A stretch of 64,000 bases of DNA from Synergistaceae bacterium UBA6083 (GTDB lineage: Bacteria > Synergistota > Synergistia > Synergistales > 79-D21): the NCBI GenBank assembly GCA_002436015.1, contig DIXJ01000002.1, positions 1 to 64,000 on the forward strand. The letters run 5' to 3'. Every line of letters begins with the position of its first letter. Positions within the stretch are counted from its first letter, which is position 1. Of the stretch, positions 9,173-17,268 are shown one piece after another. The notes beneath the pieces are model-generated. The model was not told the origin of the DNA. It saw only the letters and a list, made by a program, of their open reading frames with translations, and did no database searches. Both the position numbers and the translations under genes were made by a program.

Positions 9173-10465
9173 TTGGAAGATTTCATTTTGAGACGAATTC
9201 GCATCAGCCAGGTGGAACTGGGCAGCAAGACCGAGATCAAGGACGGCTGCCTTTTTGTCGATGCCGAGGGTTTGTCTCGGGTCCTTTGCGAGGACAAGCA
9301 GATCCGGAGGGTGGATATCCGCCTGGCCAGGCCCGGGGAAAGCGTTCGCATCGTTCCCGTGAAGGATGTGATCGAGCCACGTGCGAAAGTATCCGGAGGC
9401 CGGGAGACCTTCCCGGGCGTGTTCTCGGATCCCGACGTCTCCGCCGGGGAAGGGATCACGGTTGTCCTTGACGGGGTTTGCGTGGTGACGACCGGGAAAA
9501 TGGTGAACTTCCAGGAAGGCCTGGTCGACATGTCGGGCCTGGGAGCGGAGTTTTCGACCTTTTCGAGGAAATACAACGTGGTTCTCGTGATCGAGCCGGT
9601 GGAAGGCCTGGGAAAGCACGAACACGAAAGGGCCGTCCGGCTGGCAGGGCTGAAAGCCGCAAGCATCCTGGGGGAAGCGGGCCGGGAGGTCCGCTGGGAC
9701 GAGGAAACGAGGATCCCCCGGAGGACCCTGCCGGACCTTCTTGAATCCCATACCGGGTTGCCCCGGGTGGTCTACGTCTGCCAGGTGATCGCCGAAGGGC
9801 TGCTGCACGACAGCTACATCTACGGCCTCAACGCACAGGGCTGCCTGCCGGTCTGGATGCTTCCCGGCGAAGTCATGGACGGCTCCCTCGTCAGCGGCAA
9901 CTGCGCCGCCCCGTGCCACAAGCACTCGACCTACCACCACCAGAACAATCCCATCGTGGAAGACCTTCTGAAGGAGCACGGGAAAACCCTGAACTTCCTG
10001 GGCGTCCTCGTCACGCCGGTGAAAACCGCCCTCGTCGAGAAGGTCCGCATGTGCACCCAGGCCCTGAAGATGGTCCGCCTCATGGGAGCCCACGGGGTCA
10101 TCCTTTCCGAGGACGGGGGAGGCAACCCCGAGAACGACCTCATGCTCCTGGACCGCCTCCTGGAAAAGGAAGGGATCCGGACGGTCCTGGTCACGGACGA
10201 ATACGCCGGGTCCGACGGAGCCTCGCCGGGGCTGGCGGACAGCACGCCGGAGGCCGATGCCGTCGTCACCAACGGCAACGGCAACCAGAGGGTCATCCTG
10301 CCGCCCATGGCAACAACGATCGGCTACCCGGAGTGCATCGACCGGATCACCGGGGGGCACGCGGGCAGCCTCAGGCCGGACGGCTCGGTGGACATGGAGA
10401 TTGCCGGGATCATGGGCTCCACGAACGAGCTCGGCCTGGAAAACCTGATGACCGTGGCCATGTGA
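9173..10465 (+). CDS. Reductase component B, pyruvoyl proprotein subunit (GrdE/GrdG family)
   Basis: A protein of 430 residues of the glycine/sarcosine/betaine reductase component B alpha-beta proprotein family. Signature stretches include IARPGES-like RLARPGESVRI, VKDVIEPR, and SGNCAAPCHKHSTYHHQNNP. Known members are cleaved before the Cys of this last segment, which becomes the pyruvoyl group that binds the amine; here it is Cys 244 counted from TTG 9173. I prefer TTG 9173 as start: GAGGTGA lies 6 bases upstream and the resulting N-terminus matches the family. A GTG at 9149 lacks such a site. Its partner, the selenoprotein subunit, begins 16 bases downstream. Substrate (glycine, sarcosine, betaine or other) cannot be assigned. 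Confidence 0.9.
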   Translation: MEDFILRRIRISQVELGSKTEIKDGCLFVDAEGLSRVLCEDKQIRRVDIRLARPGESVRIVPVKDVIEPRAKVSGGRETFPGVFSDPDVSAGEGITVVLDGVCVVTTGKMVNFQEGLVDMSGLGAEFSTFSRKYNVVLVIEPVEGLGKHEHERAVRLAGLKAASILGEAGREVRWDEETRIPRRTLPDLLESHTGLPRVVYVCQVIAEGLLHDSYIYGLNAQGCLPVWMLPGEVMDGSLVSGNCAAPCHKHSTYHHQNNPIVEDLLKEHGKTLNFLGVLVTPVKTALVEKVRMCTQALKMVRLMGAHGVILSEDGGGNPENDLMLLDRLLEKEGIRTVLVTDEYAGSDGASPGLADSTPEADAVVTNGNGNQRVILPPMATTIGYPECIDRITGGHAGSLRPDGSVDMEIAGIMGSTNELGLENLMTVAM

Positions 10466-10481
10466 GAGAGAGGGAATAAAG

Positions 10482-11789
10482 ATGAAAACCATCCGCGCGG
10501 TCCATTACATCAACCAGTTTTTCGGCCAGGTCGGCGGCGAGGACATGGCCAACGTCCCCCCGAAGGTAGTCGAGGGGCCCGTTGGGTTCGGCGCCACGAT
10601 CCCGGCCCTCTCCGGAGGGCGGATCGAGATTGCCAGGACCGTCGTGTGCGGCGACAACTACGCGGCGGAAAACCTGGAAGAACTGCAGAAAACGGTCCTG
10701 GAATGGGTGCGTGAGGCGGCTCCCGACCTGTTCATCGCCGGCCCGGCCTTCGGTGCGGGCCGTTACGGTACCGCCTGCGGCGTCCTCTGCGGCGCCGTGC
10801 AGACGAAACTGGGAATCCCCGCGATTACCGGCATGCACCCGGTCAACCCCGGCTACGAACTCGCCGGGCGGGACGTCTACGTTATCAGGGCGAAGGACTC
10901 CGCCCAGGACCTGAGACGGGTGCTTCCCCTCATGCTGGCCCTGGGGCAGAAGCTCGTGGACGGAGCGCCCGTGGGGCGGCCCGAAGAGGAGGGCTACCTG
11001 CTCAGGGGCGTGCGGGTCAACGTCCGGGCCCCGAAGCGGGGTTCCGCCCGGGCGGTCGAAATGCTCCTGAAAAAGATGGCAGGAGAGTCTTTCGAGACGG
11101 AGCTTCCCATGCCGACCTACGACCGCGTTGCGCCGGCCAGGCAGGTCCTGGACATGGCAAGCGCGGTGATCGCCATCGGGACGGAAGGGGGCATCGTCCC
11201 GCGGGGCAACCCGGACCGCATCGAGGCCCACAACGCCTCCAAGTGGTGCCGCTACTCGATCGAGGGGCTCGAACGGCTGCAGAAGGGCGATTTCGAGGTC
11301 GCCCACGGCGGGTACGATCCCGTGGCCGCCAACGAGGACCCGAACCGGGTGCTGCCGCTGGATGGCGCGCGCATGCTGGAGAAGGAAAAGGCCTTCGCGA
11401 AGCTCAACGACTGGTACCCGGTCACGGTGGGCAACGTGACCGCCGTGCGGTCGGCGGAGCGCTATGGCCGGGAGATGGGCGAAGCCCTGATCGCAGCCGG
11501 CGTGGAGGGCGTGATCCTGACCTCCACCTGAGGAACCGGGACGCGTTGCGGTGCAACGCTGGCCCGTGAAATCGAGCGGACGGGGCTTCCCGCGGTTCTC
11601 ATCACCGCCATCCCGCCCATCGCGTTGACGGTCGGGGCCAACCGGATCGTCCGGGGGATCGCCATTCCCCATCCCGTGGGAGACCCGAAGGAGGAGCCCG
11701 CCGCGGAACTCGAGCTCCGGAAGGAGCTGTTGATGAAGGCGCTGAAGGCCCTCTCGACGCCGATCACCGAGCAGACCCTGTTCTCATGA
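10482..11789 (+). CDS. Reductase component B, selenoprotein subunit (GrdB/GrdF/GrdH family), UGA-recoded
   Basis: An ordinary reading stops at TGA 11529-11531 after 349 residues, directly behind VEGVILTST. Reading that TGA as selenocysteine gives TSTUGTGTRC and then 85 further residues (EIERTGLPAVLIT, VGANRIVRGIAIPHPVGDP, EQTLF) that match the known C-terminus of GrdB-type proteins. Total length becomes 435 residues, the family size, with Sec at position 350. In the family this Sec attacks the pyruvoyl-bound substrate and passes a carboxymethyl-selenide to protein A. A SECIS-like hairpin follows the UGA (listed separately). The true stop TGA 11787-11789 overlaps the grdX ATG. GrdA, GrdC, GrdD and thioredoxin genes are not in the window and must be elsewhere. 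Confidence 0.93.
11529..11566 (+). promoter_or_regulatory. Selenocysteine codon and bacterial SECIS hairpin
   Basis: UGA at 11529-11531 is followed after 11 bases by a perfect 7-bp stem GCGTTGC (11543-11549) and GCAACGC (11553-11559) with the loop GGT. The stem extends below through GGG 11538-11540 against CCC 11563-11565. An apical GGU loop at this distance is the known SelB-binding feature of bacterial SECIS elements. Confidence 0.85.
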
Positions 11790-12151
11790 AAGCCGGCAGG
11801 ACGATCCTGACGAACAATCCCAGGGTAAGGGAGGCCTTCCCGGGTTCCGAATGGGTGGAAGGCACTGCCGCGGATGTCGCCAGGAAGGCGCGGGACAAGG
11901 TCCACGTGGGGTGGCGGCTGAAAACCCATCCCCTGGCCGGGAGCATCCGCCTCCTGCGGAGCCCCTGCCGGAGCCTGGTCCTGGAAGAGGGGGGGACCGT
12001 CCCGGACGGCGGCGAGGTTCTCATGATCGAAGAAGCCGTCCGGCGCCTGGAGAAACAGGACCTGGCGGATAACTGCCCCGAAAGCGCGGAGGATTACGGC
12101 CTCATCGACCTGGACCTGCTTTGCAGGGCGGTGAAAGGCCTCGAAAACTGA
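11786..12151 (+). CDS. grdX: GrdX family protein
   Basis: Small soluble protein of 121 residues. Its start TILTNNPRVREAF and length match GrdX, a protein of unknown biochemical role coded in glycine/sarcosine/betaine reductase operons. The ATG overlaps the recoded end of the selenoprotein gene by four bases, which is independent support that translation really reads through the UGA at 11529. No catalytic motif is visible. Confidence 0.8.
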   Translation: MKAGRTILTNNPRVREAFPGSEWVEGTAADVARKARDKVHVGWRLKTHPLAGSIRLLRSPCRSLVLEEGGTVPDGGEVLMIEEAVRRLEKQDLADNCPESAEDYGLIDLDLLCRAVKGLEN

Positions 12152-12186
12152 CAGGCGAATCGAAAAATAGCGAGGGAGGGAAAAGG

Positions 12187-13284
12187 ATGGACAGCATGCC
12201 AAGGTTTGCGGTCATGGGCAGCGGAAACGGGGCCCGTGCCTTTTGCGGGCAGATTGCCGCGCTGGGGATGCCGGTGAGGATGTTCGAACCCCTGGAAGCG
12301 ACGGCGGATTTCCTGAAGCTGGAAAAGGAGAGGGAAATCTTCCTCGAAGGCGATATCAAGGTTCACGGCCGCCTGGATGCCGTCACCATGGACCCGGCCG
12401 AAGCGATGAAGGATGCCGACGTCGTGCTTGTCGTCGTGCCTTCCTTCGCCCACCCTTCCATCTTTTCCCGCATGATCCCCCACCTCAAGGACGGCACTCA
12501 CGTCGTCATCGTGCCGGGCAACTACGGAGGGCTGCTGCTGAAGAAAATGATGGCCGAAGCCGGCTGCAACGTCCGCGTCGCGATCTCCGAAACGGCTACG
12601 CTGCCTTATGCCTGCCGGATCAGCGCCTATAACACGGTCCAGATCTACAAGAAGAAGTTCAGGGTCAAGCTGGCGACTTCCCCGGCGGACCAGAACGCTC
12701 CCGCGCTGGGGATCATGAACAGGATCTTCGGAGGCCTGGTGGAATTCTTCCACGCGAAGAACCTTATCGAAGTGGCCCTGGAAAACGCGAACTACACCCT
12801 CCACCCGCTGCCCATCCTGCTCAACTACGGTGCCATCGAGATGCACGGGCCGACCTTCCGCCACTACATGGACGGCATCACCCCCATCATCTCGGAAAAA
12901 GTCGAGGCCATGGACGCGGAAAGGGTGGCGATCGGGAAAGCCCTGGGCCTGGACCTGGTGCCCGCCATGACCCAGCTCAAGATGTACTACGGCGAAAACG
13001 AAGCCAAAACGATCTACGAGTACGTCAACAGCCCGGACAGCCCCTACGTGGACATCGTCGGGCACAGCGTGAAGAGCCGCTACCTGACCGAGGACGTTCC
13101 CGGGCTTCTCGTCCCGGCAATCCACCTGGCGCGCCTTGCCGGAACGGATGCCCCGATCGCAAAGCTGGTGGTCGACCTGGCCTCGTTCCTGCACGGGACG
13201 GACTACATGAAAAACGGGATGTCCCCCGAAAAGCTGGGGCTCGGGGGGAAAACCCTCGAAGAAATCATCCGGGTCGCCTCGTAG
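12187..13284 (+). CDS. NAD(P)-dependent opine dehydrogenase family protein
   Basis: A Rossmann N-terminus (FAVMGSGNGARAFCGQIAALG) is followed by the octopine/nopaline dehydrogenase C-terminal domain, with the conserved LHPLPILLNYGAIE region near residue 210. The protein has 365 residues, normal for the family. Family enzymes reversibly join or split an amino acid and a 2-oxo acid through a secondary amine. Lying in the reductase operon, it could oxidatively split an N-substituted amino acid so that component B receives the right amine; this is inference. ATG 12187 follows GAGGGAGG; the frame is open further upstream, but that part overlaps grdX. Confidence 0.82.
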   Translation: MDSMPRFAVMGSGNGARAFCGQIAALGMPVRMFEPLEATADFLKLEKEREIFLEGDIKVHGRLDAVTMDPAEAMKDADVVLVVVPSFAHPSIFSRMIPHLKDGTHVVIVPGNYGGLLLKKMMAEAGCNVRVAISETATLPYACRISAYNTVQIYKKKFRVKLATSPADQNAPALGIMNRIFGGLVEFFHAKNLIEVALENANYTLHPLPILLNYGAIEMHGPTFRHYMDGITPIISEKVEAMDAERVAIGKALGLDLVPAMTQLKMYYGENEAKTIYEYVNSPDSPYVDIVGHSVKSRYLTEDVPGLLVPAIHLARLAGTDAPIAKLVVDLASFLHGTDYMKNGMSPEKLGLGGKTLEEIIRVAS

Positions 13285-13302
13285 GAAAAGGGGGGAAACC
13301 GA

Positions 13303-14289
13303 ATGGCGCTATTACTCACCCGCGGAGAACTGGAATCCCTGGTTTCGACGACCGAAGTCATCGAGGCCGTGGAAAGGACCTTCGATGGACTGGGCAAGGG
13401 AACGGTGATCAACCCCACGAAAGTCCACCTGAACCTGGGCGACCAGTCCGAGTGGCCGCCCTACCACGCCGGGATGAACGCGATGCCGGCCTACGTCGGC
13501 TGGCTCGACGTGGCAGGGCTGAAGTGGGTTGGGGGCTGGCAGGACAACATGGCCAGGGGGCTTCCCTACATCCGGGGGATGATCCTTCTCGTGAAGCCGG
13601 CGGACGGGGAAGTGCTGGCGGTGATGGACGGGGCATGGATCACCAACAGCCGGACCGGGGCCCAGAGTGCCGTTGCCCTCAAGCACCTGGCGAAGGAAGG
13701 CCCCCTGGCCGTCGGGCTCTTCGGGGCGGGTGCCCAGGGCCATTCCCAGGCGGTGGCGCTTGCGGCCGGGCTGCCCCTGAAGGAACTGAAGATCTATGAC
13801 ATCCGGCCGGAAGCCGCCCGGTCCCTGGCCGAAAGGATGGAATCCCTCCTTCCCGGCAGGGTGCGGGCTGTCTCCACGCCGGCCGAGGCCGCTGATTCGG
13901 ATGCCGTCGTTTCGGTGACCCACTCGCGGGACAAGTTCCTGAAACTGGAAGAGATACGCCCCGGGACCACCGTGTGCGCCCTGGGTTCCTACACGGAATG
14001 CGCCGACGACCTCATCCTTGGAGTGGACCGGATTATCGTCGACCACGTGGAGCAGTGCCTGCACAGGGGAGCCCTGAAGGAAGTGGTGGAGAGGGGAAGC
14101 CTGGCCGAGGACGATATCTGCGCCACGCTCGGCGAAGTGGTGGCCGGGCTCAAGCCCGGGAGGACCTCGCAGGAGGAACGGATCCTGTGCGTCCCCATCG
14201 GCACGGGCTGCATGGACGTGGCCGTGGCAGGGCTCGCCTACAAAAAAGCCCTCCAGTCCGGGAAAGGGACCTCGTTCGCGTTCGATTGA
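13303..14289 (+). CDS. Ornithine cyclodeaminase / mu-crystallin family protein
   Basis: The 328-residue protein shows the OCD/mu-crystallin layout: an N-terminal substrate domain (KVHLNLGDQ; YVGWLDVAGLKWVGG), and a Rossmann domain with VGLFGAGAQGHSQAVALA near residue 140. Members are NAD(P)-dependent and act on imine or cyclic amino acids (ornithine cyclodeaminase, alanine dehydrogenase, ketimine reductase). Together with the opine-dehydrogenase-like neighbour it suggests reversible imine/amine chemistry. It is the last gene of the operon; two hairpins follow. Starts 18 bases after the preceding stop with GGGGGAAA as ribosome site. Confidence 0.82.
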   Translation: MALLLTRGELESLVSTTEVIEAVERTFDGLGKGTVINPTKVHLNLGDQSEWPPYHAGMNAMPAYVGWLDVAGLKWVGGWQDNMARGLPYIRGMILLVKPADGEVLAVMDGAWITNSRTGAQSAVALKHLAKEGPLAVGLFGAGAQGHSQAVALAAGLPLKELKIYDIRPEAARSLAERMESLLPGRVRAVSTPAEAADSDAVVSVTHSRDKFLKLEEIRPGTTVCALGSYTECADDLILGVDRIIVDHVEQCLHRGALKEVVERGSLAEDDICATLGEVVAGLKPGRTSQEERILCVPIGTGCMDVAVAGLAYKKALQSGKGTSFAFD

Positions 14290-14307
14290 GCATCGACTGG
14301 TAGAAGG

Positions 14308-14368
14308 GCCTCCCGCCAGGGAGGCTTTTTTTTGCACGGGGGCTTTCCCGCAAGGGGAGGCCCCTTTT
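14308..14368 (+). terminator. Tandem terminators closing the reductase operon
   Basis: The first hairpin, GCCTCCC/GGGAGGC with the loop GCCA (14308-14325), is followed by eight T residues and is a textbook terminator. A second, less regular GC-rich hairpin with CTTTT (14339-14368) follows directly. Confidence 0.88.
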
Positions 14369-14389
14369 GGTTTATTTCAAAAAACCAAA

Positions 14390-14429
14390 TTGACAGAAGT
14401 TAAACGGTTATATATATTATGTCTGACAT
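14390..14429 (+). promoter_or_regulatory. Consensus promoter with palindromic FCD-regulator operator
   Basis: TTGACA (14390-14395), a 17-base spacer, and TATATT (14413-14418) form a near-perfect promoter. Directly behind lies ATGTC-T-GACAT (14419-14429), an odd palindrome of the type bound by FadR/FCD GntR regulators. Its place at the transcription start suggests the regulator coded at 14449 represses its own operon. Confidence 0.75.
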
Positions 14430-14448
14430 ATGATGAGGAGGCCCGGCC

Positions 14449-15165
14449 ATGTTTAACCGGATCCAGCAAGTCGAAAAAAAGACTTCATTTGTGGTCAAGC
14501 AGATCCTTTCCCTGATCGAAAGCGGAGAGCTCAACGGCCAGGAGCGGTTTCCGAACGAGATCGATATCGCGAGCGCCATCGGAGTGAGCCGTTCGGTCAT
14601 CCGCGAGGCCATGTCCGCCCTCGAGATGATGGAAGTTATCGAGCGGAGGCCCGGGGACGGCACCTACCTGAAAAGCGGGGCCAATCCCGTCATCAACCTG
14701 GAGATGCACCGGAAGCTGATGGGATCCCTGGAGGAAATCGAGACGGCCGAGGGGTCGTTCGATTCATTCGAGGCGAGGGTCATCATCGAGCCCAGCATCG
14801 CGGAACTTGCGGCGAGGCGCGCCCAGCCCGAGGATATCGCAGAACTGGAACGGATTTACCTGGAACTCGAGTCCAGCTGCAAATCCCTGGATTTCGAGCG
14901 GTATCACGCCTTCGACAAGAAATTCCACATCCAGCTGGCGAAGACCACCCAGAACCATGCGCTTGTGAGGATCCTCGAAGGATTGCTCGAGGAGATCAAG
15001 ATCGACTACTGGAACTCGGACCGCATCTGGCCCAAGGAGGCCGAGCTCCAAAAGAGCCTCGGGGAGCACGCCAGGATACTGGAAACAGTGAGAAGCGGAG
15101 ACTCGATGGCCGTGAGCGTGGAACTGCAGCGGCATTTCGACACGGCCTTGAACAACATGAAGTAG
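14449..15165 (+). CDS. GntR-family (FadR/FCD) transcriptional regulator
   Basis: The protein has 238 residues. A GntR winged helix covers residues 10-80 (RFPNEIDIASAIGVSRSVIREAMSALEMMEVIERRPGDGTYL, described here by its ends only) with the typical SRSVIREA recognition helix and GDGTYL wing. The C-terminal FCD all-helical domain carries the acidic/histidine pattern (EARVIIEP near 105, FDKKFH near 160, HARIL near 215) that binds a metal and a carboxylate ligand. It heads the operon of amidohydrolase, TRAP transporter, dehydrogenase and aminotransferase and is the obvious regulator of it. A strong promoter and operator lie just upstream; ATG follows GATGAGGAGG. Confidence 0.9.
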   Translation: MFNRIQQVEKKTSFVVKQILSLIESGELNGQERFPNEIDIASAIGVSRSVIREAMSALEMMEVIERRPGDGTYLKSGANPVINLEMHRKLMGSLEEIETAEGSFDSFEARVIIEPSIAELAARRAQPEDIAELERIYLELESSCKSLDFERYHAFDKKFHIQLAKTTQNHALVRILEGLLEEIKIDYWNSDRIWPKEAELQKSLGEHARILETVRSGDSMAVSVELQRHFDTALNNMK

Positions 15166-15182
15166 AGAGGGAGGTCTTTTCG

Positions 15183-16775
15183 ATGGGAAAAAAGCCTTCG
15201 CTGCTGGTCACCGGGGGGAGAATCTGGACAGGTGTAAAGGGTGCGCCTTTCGCGGAGGCGCTCCTGGTACGGGGTTCAAAGATTGTTGCGATCGGGACGA
15301 AGAAAGAAGTCACCGGTAGAGCGAAGATGAAAAACACCATCACCCTGGAACTCGGGGGCAACCTGCTCCTTCCGGGCCTGACTGATTCGCATATCCACCT
15401 GGAGGCCTTCGCCAAGCAGAAAAACGCGGTGGACCTGTTCGGCCTCAAGTCGAAGCGGGAATTCCTGGACAAGATCCGGGAGAAGGCGCTCCAATCCGGG
15501 CCCGGCGACTGGATTTACGGATGCCGCTTCAACGAAACCACCTGGGATGTTCCCGCGGTTCCCAATCGTGCGGACCTCGATTCCCTGGACATCCCGAACC
15601 CGGTCCTGGTCATGAGGATCTGTGCCCACGTGAACGTTGCCAACACGAGAGCCATGGTCCTGGCTGGGCTTGACCCTGAAGGACCCCTTTCCTTGGGCAT
15701 CCTTAACGAAGAAGCCGCCTTCCCGATCCTCGAGGTGAAGGAGAAGGCCGAACGTGACCCCGAGAGGCAGGAGGAGTTGATCCGCAAGGCCTGCAGCGAT
15801 CTCGCCGAGTGCGGCATCACCTCCGCGCACATCTGCGGCGCGGCCTACTACGGCATGGAGGAGGACCTAAGTTTCTACCAGTCCCTCCATTCGAAACAGA
15901 CCCTTCCCGTCCGGGTGATTTCCTACCATGACGAGATCCCGAACCTCAAGATCAAAAGCGGGTTCGGCGACGACTGGGTCGCCTACGGCGGCTACAAGAC
16001 CTTCCTGGACGGATCCCTGGGGGGCCGAACCGCCGCCCTGACGAAGGACTACAGTGACGCTCCCGGGGTGAAGGGAGTGCTGAACCACAAGGACGAGGAA
16101 CTCCTCTCCAGCCTGGAGGAAGTGACGCTCCGGGGAATCCAGTCCCAGATCCACGCGATCGGGGACGCAGCCCTCGACCAGGCCCTGGAAACCATCGGCA
16201 AGGTGCAGGAAAAATTCGGAAAGCCCGAACTCCCCTTCCGGGTCAATCACGCGATCGTCTGTCGTCCCGACCAGCTGGAAAAGATCAGGGCCCTTGGAAT
16301 CGCCATCGACATCCAGCCAGTCCAGGCCTTCAGCGACCGGCATATGGCGCCGACCCGGCTGGGTGCCGAACGCATCGCCACGTGCTACGTCTACCGGGAC
16401 ATGGCCGACGCGGGGGTTCCCATGCTGTCCTCCAGCGACAGCCCCGTGGAGGACATCAACCCCTGGGACGGCATCTGGGCAGGCGTGATGCGGCGCGACG
16501 GCGACGAGTACCTCTGCTGTTTCCCTGGGAGGGAACAGCGCCTCACCCTCCAGGAAATGCTCGAGACCTACATCGTCACGCCGCAGGAAGTTACGGGCAG
16601 GGGTTCCAGGCTCGGGAAACTCGCGGAAGGCTACCTGGCGGACTTCACGATCCTGGATTGCGACCCCTTCGGAATCCCGGCGGAAGACCTGAAGAAGGTG
16701 CGATCGACGCACACTGTCGTCGGCGGCAGGCTTTCCTGCGGCAAGATCGAGGGATGGCCCTCGATCGGCGGATGA
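15183..16775 (+). CDS. Metal-dependent amidohydrolase (YtcJ-like, Amidohydro_3)
   Basis: The protein has 530 residues. The opening composite-domain strand (LLVTGGRIWTG, ALLVRGSKIVAIG) leads to the zinc motif DSHIHLE near residue 65. Further family marks are DGSLGGRTAAL near 280 (metal and substrate segment), HAIGDAALDQAL near 325, and SSDSPVEDINPW near 415. The enzymes hydrolyse amide or related C-N bonds; several free a carboxylate from an N-acyl compound. In this operon it probably acts on the compound imported by the TRAP system or on its product. No signal peptide, so cytoplasmic. Starts 17 bases after the regulator gene with AGAGGGAGG. Confidence 0.85.
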   Translation: MGKKPSLLVTGGRIWTGVKGAPFAEALLVRGSKIVAIGTKKEVTGRAKMKNTITLELGGNLLLPGLTDSHIHLEAFAKQKNAVDLFGLKSKREFLDKIREKALQSGPGDWIYGCRFNETTWDVPAVPNRADLDSLDIPNPVLVMRICAHVNVANTRAMVLAGLDPEGPLSLGILNEEAAFPILEVKEKAERDPERQEELIRKACSDLAECGITSAHICGAAYYGMEEDLSFYQSLHSKQTLPVRVISYHDEIPNLKIKSGFGDDWVAYGGYKTFLDGSLGGRTAALTKDYSDAPGVKGVLNHKDEELLSSLEEVTLRGIQSQIHAIGDAALDQALETIGKVQEKFGKPELPFRVNHAIVCRPDQLEKIRALGIAIDIQPVQAFSDRHMAPTRLGAERIATCYVYRDMADAGVPMLSSSDSPVEDINPWDGIWAGVMRRDGDEYLCCFPGREQRLTLQEMLETYIVTPQEVTGRGSRLGKLAEGYLADFTILDCDPFGIPAEDLKKVRSTHTVVGGRLSCGKIEGWPSIGG

Positions 16776-16785
16776 GGGTGGCTTG

Positions 16786-17268
16786 ATGAAGTTCCTTCGC
16801 CTGCTTGACGACAAGCTCGAAGAAGTTTTCCTCGTCGCGAGCCTGGTGGTCACCGTCACCCTGGTCTTCGCCCAGATCATCATGAGGTACGTCGTGGGGC
16901 AGTCCCTCTACTGGAGCGAGGAGCTCGCGCGCTACATCTTCCTCTGGCAGATCTGGGTGGGAACCAGCTTCGCCGTGAAGTACTCCTCCCACATCCGGGT
17001 CGAGTTCCTCAGGAACCTGCTAAGCGAGAAAAAACAGCTCATCCTCGATTTCGTCGTGCAGGTGATCTGGCTGGCCTTCGTCGTCTTCCTCACCTACAAG
17101 TCTGGCATCCTGGTCAGGATGCTCTTCGGCAGGGGCCAGCTCACGCCGGCCCTCCGCATTCCCGTGGCCTACGCCTACCTGTCCGTCCCCGTGGGATGCG
17201 CCCTGATGACCTTCAGGCTCCTGCAGGCCATGGCGGCCAAGTTAAGGGCGATAAGGGGGAGTGCCTGA
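16786..17268 (+). CDS. TRAP transporter small permease (DctQ type)
   Basis: Four-helix membrane protein of 160 residues with the DctQ features QIIMRYVVG, WSEELARYIFLW and HIRVEFL. It pairs with the DctM gene that overlaps its stop codon (TGATG). I chose ATG 16786, which has AGGGTGG upstream; a TTG one codon earlier is possible. In TRAP systems this subunit anchors the large permease and is essential for transport. Confidence 0.88.
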   Translation: MKFLRLLDDKLEEVFLVASLVVTVTLVFAQIIMRYVVGQSLYWSEELARYIFLWQIWVGTSFAVKYSSHIRVEFLRNLLSEKKQLILDFVVQVIWLAFVVFLTYKSGILVRMLFGRGQLTPALRIPVAYAYLSVPVGCALMTFRLLQAMAAKLRAIRGSA

